Source: Marinilabiliaceae bacterium JC017 (lineage in GTDB: Bacteria; Bacteroidota; Bacteroidia; Bacteroidales; Marinilabiliaceae). From it: a stretch of DNA of 64,000 nucleotides. The translations under genes were made by a program, and so were the position numbers. The stretch's first letter is position 1. Each line of letters begins with the position of its first letter. The stretch spans positions 1-64,000 of the forward strand of contig RHGE01000026.1 in the NCBI GenBank assembly GCA_004296775.1, read 5' to 3'. Positions 1-8,366 of this stretch are shown here, one piece after another. The notes beneath the pieces are model-generated. The model was not told the DNA's origin and searched no databases. It worked only from the letters and a program-made list of their open reading frames with translations.

Positions 1-1
1 T

Positions 2-91
2 GGCGCGACGAAGATGAATGCGGGAATTCCGGCTAGTGGGTTGGAAAAAATTCATCAAGGAGGTGGGAGGAAGCATTTATTTGCCTAGACT
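2..91 (+). CDS. possible 3' end of a gene cut by the window edge
   Basis: The second forward frame is open from the first base to a TAG at 89-91, giving about 29 residues that end in GGGRKHLFA. It could be the C-terminus of a gene starting before the window. The product is not recognisable and the stretch is short enough to be open by chance. Confidence 0.25.
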
Positions 92-984
92 TTTTTGCTT
101 CGTTTTTGGGGCAATGCCAAAAATGAAGTAGGGTATGGGACAACGTCCCAATAGTAAAAAACGAAGTCGTTAGGCACTTAAGAAGTAACTAACACAAACA
201 TGTTAACGATAATTAGGCAACGATTTTAATGCTGTATTGGAGATGTATTTCTTTAATCTTAAGGATTCTATGGGATATCATTAGGTGTTGTGACTTTACC
301 CGAAGGGCTTTTTTCTATAGAGAAAAATCTAGTGTTTTACACGTGATATTGGTGTATTTATTGGCAAAATATTTTGGCGAGCAGTAAATCATCTTGATAC
401 TTTGTACTTGATACTTTTTACTTTTCTGGCTTCTCCAGGTTAGAAAATTGTAAAAATTCAACGATCTATTGAGTATATGCCTCTATTCCAAATAATCAGA
501 CGTTTAAATAGTGATGGATTTGTATTGAAAATGCTTGTTTCTGACAAATAGTTATAAGTCATCTTCTCTTTGTTCTGTTTCCAGGAGCGCGGTTTGGGAA
601 CCTGCGGCAGGTTAGCTTCTCTTTCGTTAAGGAAGCCCACATGTTTGGTGTGGTTTGTTATTGTCGTTTTCCTGTTAAAAGGATTGGTTAAAATAATAAC
701 AGGTTTGAGAGCAAAAAATGTCATGTTGGTGGTTGTTTTATATAAGTGTTAAAACAAGATTTTAAAAAATAAATGAGATTCAGCAGTTGTAGTTATGATT
801 TAATACCTAATTGAAATATTCTTGTTTGATTTCAAAATCATTATCTTAGGCGGTCGATTAAAATAGGGGTGAATTGGTTGATTTGTGAGGTGTGATGAGG
901 CGAAAGTGAAGCTTGGTGATTAAAAAAATGACAAAGGATAACTATTAAATCATAAATCTATAATCTAAAAAAAAATCCATTTCT
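92..984. other. long AT-rich intergenic region before hppA
   Basis: About 0.9 kb in which I see no convincing gene. It holds small hairpins, for example GGGAC-AAC-GTCCC near 136-148 and AACCTGC-G-GCAGGTT at 599-613, and a short direct repeat of CTTGATACTTT near 392-416. Short open frames here have no recognisable product and no good ribosome site. The hppA promoter must lie in the right part, but no clear TAnnTTTG box stands out. Confidence 0.5.
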
Positions 985-3273
985 ATGATTAGTTCAGTTT
1001 TTTGGTTAATACCAGTTGCTTCGTTGATAGCTTTGCTGTTTGCGTGGCTGTTTTTTAAATCAATGATGAAGCATTCGGAGGGAACTCCAAGGATGGTTGA
1101 GATTGCCCAGCATGTGCGTGACGGGGCAATGGCATACCTGAAACGGCAGTATCGTGTTGTTGGGTATGTGTTCATTGTTTTGGTTATTATATTGGCTGTT
1201 TTGGCCTATATAGGTGTTCAAAACCCATTTGTTCCGGTAGCATTCTTAACGGGAGGTTTCTTTTCCGGATTGTGTGGATTCCTGGGAATGAAAACGGCAA
1301 CTTTTGCTTCTGCCCGAACTGCACATGGTGCTTCTTTTTCTTTGAATCAAGGATTGAAAATTGCTTTCCGTAGCGGGGCTGTTATGGGCTTGGTTGTGGT
1401 AGGATTTGGGCTGTTAGATATTGCTCTGTGGTTTTGGTTCCTTAATGAGGTGATCTTTACCCCGGAACACATGGCCAAAGGTTTTGAATTGGCCGGATTA
1501 ACTTTTGTGCATCCGGGAACAACCGATCATCATAAATTAATTGAGATTACTGCTACCATGTTAACTTTTGGTATGGGTGCTTCTACCCAGGCTTTATTCG
1601 CTCGTGTGGGTGGTGGTATTTATACCAAAGCTGCCGATGTGGGTGCTGACCTGGTAGGAAAAGTTGAAGCCGGTATTCCGGAGGATGATCCGCGAAATCC
1701 TGCTACCATTGCCGATAATGTGGGTGATAATGTAGGTGATGTGGCAGGTATGGGTGCCGACCTGTATGAGTCTTATTGCGGATCCATATTGGCTACGGCG
1801 GCTTTAGGAGCAGCTCTGCCTTTGAGTGGTGCTGATCAAATGAAGGCGGTAATGTCACCTATGATTGTAGCTGCTGTGGGAATTATATTATCCATCGTTG
1901 GTATTTTTATGGTTCGAACGAAAGAATCAGCTACCCAGAAAAACCTGCTTAATGCCTTGTTGCTTGGTACGGGCGGTAGTTCGTTGTTGATTCTTGTGGC
2001 GATTGGCTTTTTGGCTCAATTTGGCTGGATTAGCTGGGGTGTATTTGGAGCAGTGGTTGCCGGTTTGGTTGCTGGTGTGATCATTGGTCAGGCTACCGAG
2101 TATTTTACTTCTGATGAATATAAACCTACCCGGGGTATTGCTAAGCAAGCCATGCAGGGACCTGCTACCACCATTATTGACGGGGTGGCTGTGGGTATGT
2201 ACAGTACCTGGATTCCTGTTGTAACAATTGCGGCTGGTATAATCGCTGCTTTTGGATTTGCCGGTGGGTTCACCAATTTTGCACAGGGTGTTTATGGTAT
2301 TGGATTTGCTGCAGTGGGAATGCTTTCTACGCTTGGCATAACCCTGGCAACCGATGCTTTTGGCCCTATTGCTGATAACGCGGGAGGTAATGCAGAAATG
2401 GCTGAGTTACCATCTGAAGTACGTGAACGGACAGACGCTTTGGATATGCTTGGTAATACCACGGCTGCCACTGGTAAAGGATTTGCCATTGGTTCTGCTG
2501 CATTGACAGCAATGGCGCTTCTTGCTGCTTATATGGAAGAGGTGAGATTGTGGTTAGGTAAGATGGCAAATCAAAGTGGTGATGGGTTTAAGCAGGTAGG
2601 TGATACGTTGTTTTATACTAAAGATGTTCCTGTTGTGGAACAAGGTCAAAAAGCCATTGAACTGGCAACGGCGTCGATACGTGATTTTGTAGCTGCTTAC
2701 GATTTGTCCATTTTTAATCCGATATTATTGGGTGGCCTGTTTTTGGGTGCTATGATGGCCTTTGTATTCTGTGCCATGACCATGAAAGCTGTTGGACGTG
2801 CTGCCGGTGCCATGGTTGATGAGGTGCGTCGACAGTTTAAAGAGATTCCAGGCATTATGGAAGGTACTGCCACTCCTGAATATGCAAAATGTGTAGAGAT
2901 ATCTACAAAAGGAGCGCAACAGGAGATGATTTTGCCTTCATTGTTAGCTATTATTGTACCTGTTGTTGTTGGCTTGGTGCTTGGTGTAGCCGGTGTGGTA
3001 GGATTGTTGGCCGGTGGTTTAACAGCTGGTTTTACTCTTGCCGTAATGTTGAACAATGCTGGTGGAGCATGGGATAATGCTAAAAAATACATTGAGAAGG
3101 GTAATTACGGTGGAAAAGGTAGTGAGACCCATAAAGCAGGTGTTGTAGGTGATACCGTAGGAGATCCGTTTAAAGATACTTCCGGACCATCTCTTAATAT
3201 TTTAATTAAGCTGATGACCATGGTGTCCGTCGTGATGGCCGGTTTAACGGTTGCTTTTTCATTTTTTTCATAA
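985..3273 (+). CDS. hppA: membrane-bound ion-translocating pyrophosphatase, K+-dependent type
   Basis: Integral membrane pyrophosphatase that couples hydrolysis of pyrophosphate to export of H+ or Na+. At 762 residues it has the family's usual length and many hydrophobic segments. The catalytic signature DVGADLVGKVEAGIPEDDP lies near residue 217 and is followed by the DNVGDNVGD metal-binding repeat. A second acidic set (NAEMAELPSEVRERTDALD) is near residue 468 and a third (GDTVGDPFKDTSGP) near 722. The segment GNTTAATGKG near residue 489 carries Ala and Gly where K+-independent enzymes have Lys and Thr, so a K+-dependent enzyme is expected. Whether it pumps H+, Na+ or both cannot be settled by eye. 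The gene stands alone, with a terminator directly after it. Confidence 0.97.
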   Translation: MISSVFWLIPVASLIALLFAWLFFKSMMKHSEGTPRMVEIAQHVRDGAMAYLKRQYRVVGYVFIVLVIILAVLAYIGVQNPFVPVAFLTGGFFSGLCGFLGMKTATFASARTAHGASFSLNQGLKIAFRSGAVMGLVVVGFGLLDIALWFWFLNEVIFTPEHMAKGFELAGLTFVHPGTTDHHKLIEITATMLTFGMGASTQALFARVGGGIYTKAADVGADLVGKVEAGIPEDDPRNPATIADNVGDNVGDVAGMGADLYESYCGSILATAALGAALPLSGADQMKAVMSPMIVAAVGIILSIVGIFMVRTKESATQKNLLNALLLGTGGSSLLILVAIGFLAQFGWISWGVFGAVVAGLVAGVIIGQATEYFTSDEYKPTRGIAKQAMQGPATTIIDGVAVGMYSTWIPVVTIAAGIIAAFGFAGGFTNFAQGVYGIGFAAVGMLSTLGITLATDAFGPIADNAGGNAEMAELPSEVRERTDALDMLGNTTAATGKGFAIGSAALTAMALLAAYMEEVRLWLGKMANQSGDGFKQVGDTLFYTKDVPVVEQGQKAIELATASIRDFVAAYDLSIFNPILLGGLFLGAMMAFVFCAMTMKAVGRAAGAMVDEVRRQFKEIPGIMEGTATPEYAKCVEISTKGAQQEMILPSLLAIIVPVVVGLVLGVAGVVGLLAGGLTAGFTLAVMLNNAGGAWDNAKKYIEKGNYGGKGSETHKAGVVGDTVGDPFKDTSGPSLNILIKLMTMVSVVMAGLTVAFSFFS

Positions 3274-3292
3274 TAATTAGTTGTTCAATATA

Positions 3293-3322
3293 TAGCCTCC
3301 GGAATTTCTTCGGGGGCTTTAT
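3293..3322 (+). terminator. terminator after hppA
   Basis: Stem AGCCTCCGG / CGGGGGCT around an 8-nt loop, followed by a T-rich stretch (TTTATTATTTT), 20 bases after the hppA stop codon. Confidence 0.7.
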
Positions 3323-3334
3323 TATTTTATAGTT

Positions 3335-4288
3335 ATGCGAATTCCGGAATATGATGACATTGTGAGTGCTCATGAGCGCATTTCTGCGTTTGTGCATAGA
3401 ACCCCGGTGTTGACTTGTAAGTCGATTGATGAGATGCTGGGGGTCTCCTTGTTTTTTAAATGTGAAAACTTCCAGAAAGTAGGTGCTTTTAAGTTCAGAG
3501 GAGCAACCAATGCGGTTCTTTCCTTGTCGGAGGAAGCAGCGGCAAGAGGAGTGGCCACGCATTCGTCCGGGAATCATGCGGCGGCACTTGCGTTGGCGGC
3601 AAAGCAGCGTGGCATTAAGGCGTATATTGTGATGCCTGACAATTCACCGGAGGTTAAAAAAAAGGCCGTTAAAGGGTATGGTGGCATTATTACCTTCTGC
3701 AAACCAACGCTTCAGGCTCGGGAAGAGGCATTGGTTGAGGTGGTTGAGAAGACAGGGGCGACTGTGGTGCATCCGTATAATCAGTTTGAAGTGATATGTG
3801 GTCAGGGGACTGCTGTTAAGGAGTTATTGGAGGATTGTGATGAACTGGATGTGGTGATGACGCCTGTTGGTGGCGGTGGTTTGTTAAGTGGGACGGCTAC
3901 GTTCGTGAAGCATTTGTATCCGGAGGTAAAAGTTTGGGCGGGAGAACCATTGATGGCTAATGACGCATGGCAGTCATTTAATGAAGGACGACTGATTCCA
4001 GTTGTTAATCCCAATACCATTGCTGATGGATTAAGGACATCGTTAGGAGACCTTTCTTATGCAATTATTAGAGATAAGGTGGATCGCATTTTTACGGTTT
4101 CTGAAAAAAGTATTGTTAAAGCTATGCGGATGATGTGGGAACGTATGAAGATTATTGTTGAGCCGTCATCTGCAGTCCCTTTGGCGGCTATTATGGAGAA
4201 TCCTGGTTGTTTTTATCAGAAGAAGGTTGGGATAATATTAACAGGAGGAAATGTTGATTTGGACCATCTTCCTTTTGGTTGTTACTGA
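3335..4288 (+). CDS. PLP-dependent threonine/serine dehydratase or serine racemase-like enzyme
   Basis: Fold type II PLP enzyme of 317 residues that deaminates threonine or serine to the 2-oxo acid, or racemises serine. The PLP lysine sits in GAFKFRGA (about residue 52), the SSGNHAAALA loop follows near 75, and the phosphate-binding glycine run GGGGLLSG is near 180. The C-terminal LTGGNVDLD is typical of the family. There is no ACT regulatory domain, so it is of the short catabolic type rather than the isoleucine-inhibited biosynthetic IlvA. The exact substrate cannot be assigned from sequence alone. Confidence 0.9.
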   Translation: MRIPEYDDIVSAHERISAFVHRTPVLTCKSIDEMLGVSLFFKCENFQKVGAFKFRGATNAVLSLSEEAAARGVATHSSGNHAAALALAAKQRGIKAYIVMPDNSPEVKKKAVKGYGGIITFCKPTLQAREEALVEVVEKTGATVVHPYNQFEVICGQGTAVKELLEDCDELDVVMTPVGGGGLLSGTATFVKHLYPEVKVWAGEPLMANDAWQSFNEGRLIPVVNPNTIADGLRTSLGDLSYAIIRDKVDRIFTVSEKSIVKAMRMMWERMKIIVEPSSAVPLAAIMENPGCFYQKKVGIILTGGNVDLDHLPFGCY

Positions 4289-4324
4289 TGGTAATCAGGA
4301 ATATTTTCTAGTTGGTTATAAAAT

Positions 4325-4354
4325 AAAAAAACCCGACTGAAATAGTCGGGTTTT
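4325..4354. terminator. hairpin terminator, probably the original tRNA-His terminator
   Basis: AAAACCCGACT / AGTCGGGTTTT with a 5-nt loop, flanked by A and T runs so it can act on both strands. It ends the dehydratase gene. Read leftwards it lies just beyond the left attachment repeat, where the leftward tRNA-His transcript would have ended before the phage inserted. Confidence 0.75.
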
Positions 4355-4360
4355 CTTTGT

Positions 4361-4377
4361 GGGTGAAAGACCGGTTT
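4361..4377. repeat. attL: 17-bp direct repeat
   Basis: GGGTGAAAGACCGGTTT, identical to 49682-49698 inside the 3' end of tRNA-His. Bases on both outer sides of the two copies differ, so this is the full identity block. It marks the left junction of the prophage, 45.3 kb from the right copy. Confidence 0.9.
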
Positions 4378-4439
4378 ATAAATCCCCTTCACACCTCTGC
4401 CTTTTATAAGGCTTTCAGGCCCAACTACACTACACTTTC
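4361..4439 (-). pseudogene. tRNA-like remnant at attL
   Basis: Read on the minus strand, sequence inside the left repeat keeps a tRNA-like outline. There is a GAAAG run that can pair with the CTTTC of the repeat, a D-arm-like TAGTGTAGTTGG, a hairpin at the anticodon position (GCCTT/AAGGC), the CAGAGGT block also found in tRNA-His, and the T-arm half of the repeat. On the plus strand, CCAACT..ACTACA aligns with the D arm of tRNA-His. The anticodon loop and T stem are degenerate, so it is probably not a working tRNA. It may be a tRNA once captured by the phage. Confidence 0.4.
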
Positions 4440-4486
4440 GGCCTCAATAATATTTTTTACAACGGAAAATCTTGTCTTTTTGTATA

Positions 4487-5320
4487 TCAGTTATTTAGCT
4501 TACTTCTTAATTCAATCACCTCCTTTTGTAGTTCTATAATCTTATCCTGCAATTCCATTATCCTGGTATCCTTATCCTGCAACTCTTTTTTTAGTTGTGC
4601 CAGGTTTTTGTGTTCTTTTGTGTGTATGTGATTTGTATTTAAAAGTATTTCGTCCAGAAAGTATTCGACTGGCACATTAAGTACTTCGGCAACTTTTTGT
4701 AACGTCGCAATATCTATGCGCTTTCGCTTTTCCATAGAATAAACACTCTGTCTATTAGTAAAGCCAATAGCTTTTGCGAAGTCGGTTACATTTACTTTTT
4801 GCTTTGATCTCAAGGCTTTTATTTTTTCACCAATATGAACCTTGTTTTCGATCGGCTTAGTGGTTTCTTCCTCAAAAAAATCAGGATGAAAATGTGTTAT
4901 TGATACTCCCAACGCTTTACAGATTGTCTGAAGTGTTAACAGATCTACAGTTTCTCTACGTTCAATGTCATATACGTTTTGGCGATTTTTAAGGCCAATT
5001 AGATCAGCAAAATCATTCGCTTTCAAGCGCCTTTGTTTCCTGAGCTTTTTTATTTCTTCACCATGATGCATTGGAGTTGAAAATGTAGGCTTTTGGTTTT
5101 CTGCTGGTTTTTCTTTGTCAATAATAATGTCAGGATGAAAGTGTGTGATTGGAACATTTAAAGCGTCACACATTCTAATAAGAGTATCCAAATTTACGAC
5201 TTCTCTTTTTTCGATGTCGAAAATATTTTGAATTGATTTAAAACCAGCTAAAGCTGCTATTTCAGAGAGTTTAATACCTCTTTTTTTTCTGATATTTTTC
5301 AGTTCTTTACCTTGATGCAT
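4487..5320 (-). CDS. phage repressor with three tandem XRE HTH domains and a C-terminal coiled coil
   Basis: 277-residue protein made of three similar HTH_3 (Cro/C1) domains: about residues 1-65, 80-145 and 158-222. Each has a variant of GxxIKxLRxxxxLxxxDFAxxIGFxxxQxVYxxExRxxxDxxTLxxxxxALNVPxxxF, and the first two end in THFHPD. Residues 240-277 form a leucine-zipper-like coiled coil (ELQDKDTRIMELQDKIIELQ), which should drive oligomerisation. It is transcribed leftwards from the left end of the prophage, divergent from a small Cro-like gene, which is the classic place for the lysogeny repressor. It has no LexA-type peptidase domain, so induction cannot be by RecA-assisted self-cleavage and probably depends on another protein, such as the antirepressor at 47011. 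Single-domain repressors are the norm; three copies in one chain are unusual. Confidence 0.8.
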   Translation of the reverse strand: MHQGKELKNIRKKRGIKLSEIAALAGFKSIQNIFDIEKREVVNLDTLIRMCDALNVPITHFHPDIIIDKEKPAENQKPTFSTPMHHGEEIKKLRKQRRLKANDFADLIGLKNRQNVYDIERRETVDLLTLQTICKALGVSITHFHPDFFEEETTKPIENKVHIGEKIKALRSKQKVNVTDFAKAIGFTNRQSVYSMEKRKRIDIATLQKVAEVLNVPVEYFLDEILLNTNHIHTKEHKNLAQLKKELQDKDTRIMELQDKIIELQKEVIELRSKLNN

Positions 5321-5354
5321 TAAAATAAATTACAAAAAAGTTTCAAAGGAAATG

Positions 5355-5407
5355 AAAAAAACCATACATTTGATCAGCTACAATCATAAAACCAGTACGG
5401 TTTTTTT
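5355..5407. promoter_or_regulatory. repressor/Cro intergenic operator-promoter
   Basis: Inverted repeat with 13-nt arms: AAAAAAACCATAC at 5355-5367 and GTACGGTTTTTTT at 5395-5407, with one mismatch and a 27-nt spacer. A TACATTTG box (5365-5372) of the Bacteroidota -7 type overlaps the left arm and points towards the Cro-like gene. The position between divergent regulatory genes fits an operator for the triple-HTH repressor. Confidence 0.6.
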
Positions 5408-5435
5408 CAAATCACACACATATAATTTTATAAAT

Positions 5436-5744
5436 ATGACTAAAAAAAAGTACAAATTCAAAATCGAAGAGAAATTAAACGAACTTCCTTTCGACGAAAG
5501 AAACAAAGTTCTTAAATCAATTCCTCAGCAGCTCGAGATTACTCCAGGCACATTTTATTCGTGGCGTCGTATAGTATTAGAATCTAAGCAAGATATTCCA
5601 AGTGTAATGATTGCGGCGTTAGCTAAAATGTTTGATTGTCCCATAGAAGAGATGTTCAATACTGAGATCCCTACCATCTCAAAAACTCCAATTACCAAAA
5701 GTCGATCTAGCATTGCAGGTCGTTTTGGAATGTCTTCTTTTTAA
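5436..5744 (+). CDS. small Cro-like HTH protein
   Basis: 102 residues from the ATG at 5436. An upstream ATG at 5352 would put the start inside the operator, so the internal start is preferred. The region ITPGTFYSWRRI followed by IPSVMIAALAKMFDCPIEEMF resembles the recognition helix and the last two helices of Cro/C1-type DNA-binding proteins. As the first rightward gene opposite the repressor, it probably acts as the early switch protein. The assignment rests mainly on position and weak HTH resemblance. Confidence 0.6.
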   Translation: MTKKKYKFKIEEKLNELPFDERNKVLKSIPQQLEITPGTFYSWRRIVLESKQDIPSVMIAALAKMFDCPIEEMFNTEIPTISKTPITKSRSSIAGRFGMSSF

Positions 5745-5831
5745 ATACATATCAAAAGTATGTATGTAAAGTGTATGTGTAAATAGGTAAATACACCTAA
5801 ATGAATTTCTAATTTTCATTAATTCAGAATC

Positions 5832-6365
5832 ATGTCTATTGAATTTTACACGGATCCTTTTGGGGAGGATATTATTATATCTGAAGGTGGCGCGCATAGA
5901 ACCTTTTCAGAGCGTGAAACAGAGTTGATTAGGGAAATGTATGCTGAAATTGAGATCAGATACCCGGAAGCTTTTGAACGTTTACAAAACGAATACAATC
6001 AAAGTACAAACTTTCAGTACCTGGTTGTAAAGCGCTTTGTGAAGTGCAATTTCGGTCTGGCTGACTCACAACCTGACATTGACCACGACGGCAATTGGCA
6101 CATCGAAAAAGTTAACTGCCCGTTAAGAGGTGGTTTCTGTAAGGATGAAGAGATTGTCTGTTTGCCTAAGGAGAACCTGGGGCTTACCGGTCGCGAGACC
6201 GAAATAATGAAAATGATTAACCTCCCTGCTAAAGAAATAGCCAATAGGTTATACATCTCTAACTCTACGGTAGAGAATCACATTGCAAGCATAAAGCGAA
6301 AGCTTGCTTTGGGTACTAATACCGATCTCACGAAATATGCATTGAAACATAATTTGATTAAGTAA
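5832..6365 (+). CDS. LuxR-type HTH transcriptional regulator
   Basis: 177 residues. The C-terminal 60 residues are a GerE/LuxR HTH: LTGRETEIMKMINLPAKEIANRLYIS, then NSTVENHIASIKRKL. The N-terminal part is not a response-regulator receiver or a known autoinducer domain; it contains a Cys-bearing patch (CPLRGGFC) that might bind a metal. As the second rightward gene it probably controls early or late phage transcription. Its target and trigger are unknown. Confidence 0.75.
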   Translation: MSIEFYTDPFGEDIIISEGGAHRTFSERETELIREMYAEIEIRYPEAFERLQNEYNQSTNFQYLVVKRFVKCNFGLADSQPDIDHDGNWHIEKVNCPLRGGFCKDEEIVCLPKENLGLTGRETEIMKMINLPAKEIANRLYISNSTVENHIASIKRKLALGTNTDLTKYALKHNLIK

Positions 6366-6457
6366 CCAGTTTGGTATCAATCGGAAACGTTCTTTGAGGC
6401 CGTTCTGAATGCTACTTCACCCAGGCCATTGCCGGATACCATCTAACACAAAGAATT

Positions 6458-6763
6458 ATGCAAAAACAATTCAAAAACCGGGCCCGGTCCTTTATCCTAA
6501 AGGCCATCCGCATTCGCAGAGCGATGTTGATGGAGGGCAGTGGTCGGATGAATGTTCATCTGGCCAAAAGCACAGTGGAAGAGTTGGAATTCTTGCTTAA
6601 AAAAAACAAGCATGATTCCGACGAAAACATGGGACTTTTCTGGCGCAGAAAAGGAGCTAAGATCTTAGGCATCTTACCCGGTCTCCAGAGCGACAAGCAC
6701 AAAAGTATGCTGCACGAGTTTCAGCAGCTGGAGTTGGAACACACCCAATACTTCCCATCATGA
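6458..6763 (+). CDS. hypothetical protein, basic, 101 residues
   Basis: Not recognised. The N-terminal half is rich in Arg and Lys (RARSFILKAIRIRRAM), which suggests nucleic-acid contact, and the C-terminal half is helical. Its stop overlaps the start of the next gene (TCATGA at 6759-6764), so the two are probably translationally coupled. Confidence 0.6.
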   Translation: MQKQFKNRARSFILKAIRIRRAMLMEGSGRMNVHLAKSTVEELEFLLKKNKHDSDENMGLFWRRKGAKILGILPGLQSDKHKSMLHEFQQLELEHTQYFPS

Positions 6764-7107
6764 GCCGGCAATATCGGATCTACATCGCCGGTAAGGTAAC
6801 CGGGGAAGCGTATCAGCCGACTTTCGAGAAGTTCTGCAGCGTGGAAATGATGCTGCGGGAACTGGGGCAGGAAACTGTTAACCCCATGCGGTTAGTCTCC
6901 AGGCATGTGAAAGATTGGTCCATGGCCATGAAAATATGCCTGCCTCAAATGCTGGAATGTGACGCCATTTATCTGCTGCACGACTGGCATAACAGCCGTG
7001 GCGCGAGGCTGGAATACCTCCTGGCAAACGAGCTGGGATTCAAACTAATTACCGATGAGCAACTGAAAGCAATGCGGAAAGAACTGCAGCTTTTCGCTGC
7101 TGTATAA
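6760..7107 (+). CDS. DUF4406-like protein
   Basis: 115 residues that begin IYIAGKVTG and contain NPMRL, then LPQMLECDAIYLLHDWHNSRGARLE. This is the pattern of DUF4406, a small Rossmann-like family related to nucleoside 2-deoxyribosyltransferases and common in phages. The glycine near the N-terminus and the SRGARLE acidic residue are the expected nucleotide-site positions. The real substrate in this family is not known. A nucleotide-salvage or base-modification role would fit an early phage gene. Confidence 0.7.
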   Translation: MSRQYRIYIAGKVTGEAYQPTFEKFCSVEMMLRELGQETVNPMRLVSRHVKDWSMAMKICLPQMLECDAIYLLHDWHNSRGARLEYLLANELGFKLITDEQLKAMRKELQLFAAV

Positions 7108-7113
7108 AAAGGA

Positions 7114-7147
7114 GAATCCCCACTCCAATAAACCGGAGCGAGGATTC
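7114..7147. other. strong hairpin between early genes
   Basis: GAATCCCCACTCC and GGAGCGAGGATTC can pair at 11 of 13 positions around an 8-nt loop. No U tract follows, so it may be an mRNA-processing or stability element rather than a terminator. Confidence 0.45.
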
Positions 7148-7180
7148 AAACCAAAAGATATTCACGTCAAAAATACAAAA

Positions 7181-7396
7181 ATGAGCAATAATAAAACATT
7201 CACAATCAAGATTTCAGGAACACAATCAGATATAGATAACTTTTCAGACACCCTCCCGGTAGAGTCGGTTTGCCGTATGTCCGGCAGTTTTCCTCACAGA
7301 AATGATGTCCAGGTACATAAATACATAAAGCTTTACTCTAAATATTTTGAGCAGGTTCATCAAAAACCAGCTAAAATAATGGAGGTGGCAGAATGA
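7181..7396 (+). CDS. hypothetical protein, 71 residues
   Basis: Not recognised. The start TFTIKISGTQSDIDNF reads like a small alpha/beta protein. The last codons contain a strong ribosome site (GGAGGTGG) for the next gene, and the stop overlaps that start (ATGA), so the pair is translationally coupled. Confidence 0.55.
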   Translation: MSNNKTFTIKISGTQSDIDNFSDTLPVESVCRMSGSFPHRNDVQVHKYIKLYSKYFEQVHQKPAKIMEVAE

Positions 7397-8355
7397 TTAA
7401 GGACTTTTCTTATTACGACGAGATTATTGTTAATTCTTCTGGAGGCAAAGATAGTTCCGCATGTCTCTTGTTTCTAAAAGAAAACAATGTGCCAATTGAG
7501 AAAGTGAGCATGTGGCATCAGGCCATTGATGGAATGGGATCCACTAAAAAGAATTTTTTCGACTGGCCTAGTACAAAAGGATATGTCCAGTCTTTTGCAG
7601 ACGAGTTTGGTTATGCCTTAGATTACCAATGGCGGGCCTATGGATTCTTCGGCGAGATGTTTCGTGAGAACTCCCGTACCAATGATGTCTATTACACATA
7701 TGACGATAGTGTGTGTCGATTAGCTACAAAAGGGGGCAAGAATTCAACCAGGTTGAAATGGCCGGCAAAAACTGCAAGCCTATCACAAAGGTGGTGTTCT
7801 GCTTATCTGAAAATTGATGTTGCGGCCAGAGCTTTGGCCAATCATCCAAGGCTGCAAAATAAACGAATCCTCTTTATAACTGGGGAGAGACGAGAAGAGA
7901 GCAATACTCGAGCAAAATATAAAGAAGCAGAATTACACCGGTGCAATTCAAAAAAAAGGTTGGTCCACCATTGGCGCCCAATAATCGATTGGAAAGAAGG
8001 AGAGATATGGTCGATCATGGAAAGAAACCACATTGATCCACATCCAGCTTATAAACTTGGTTTTCCTCGCCTTTCTTGTCGGTCATGTATCTTTTATTCT
8101 AAAGATCACTGGGCTACATTAAATGAAGTGGATCCTGGTACTGTGAAAATGCTTCAGACCATCGAAGAGGATCTGAATTTCACAATCGATAATAAGTTAA
8201 CTCTTAAAGAATTGGTTGCAATTGGAAAATCCAAAGTCACTGAGGAAACGATTCAATTCATATCAAAAGCGACCTCTCAATTCAAACAATCGGTAATCAC
8301 TAACAATTGGACGCTTCCATCTGGTGCTTTTGGTTCTGGTGGTGGTTCAATTTAA
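7393..8355 (+). CDS. PAPS-reductase-family (HUP/PP-loop) protein
   Basis: 320 residues. The PP-loop SSGGKDSSACLLFL lies near residue 14 and marks an ATP-pyrophosphatase of the phosphoadenosine phosphosulfate reductase family (PF01507). Further on are RWCSAYLK, ITGERREES near residue 165 and a pair of cysteines in LSCRSCIFYS near 230, which may bind a metal or a sulfur intermediate. Phages and defence islands use such enzymes for DNA sulfur or base modification (DndC-like) and for nucleotide chemistry. No dnd partners are nearby, so a DNA phosphorothioation role is not supported and its reaction remains unknown. Confidence 0.8.
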   Translation: MIKDFSYYDEIIVNSSGGKDSSACLLFLKENNVPIEKVSMWHQAIDGMGSTKKNFFDWPSTKGYVQSFADEFGYALDYQWRAYGFFGEMFRENSRTNDVYYTYDDSVCRLATKGGKNSTRLKWPAKTASLSQRWCSAYLKIDVAARALANHPRLQNKRILFITGERREESNTRAKYKEAELHRCNSKKRLVHHWRPIIDWKEGEIWSIMERNHIDPHPAYKLGFPRLSCRSCIFYSKDHWATLNEVDPGTVKMLQTIEEDLNFTIDNKLTLKELVAIGKSKVTEETIQFISKATSQFKQSVITNNWTLPSGAFGSGGGSI

Positions 8356-8366
8356 ATCAGCCTAAA

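Noticed and set aside
570-752. 60-codon open frame in the left intergenic region
   Set aside because: No recognisable product and no ribosome site, and it lies in AT-rich DNA with a hairpin through its start.
7393-8355. DndC of a DNA phosphorothioation system
   Set aside because: The PP-loop family matches, but no dndA, B, D or E or other modification partner is nearby.
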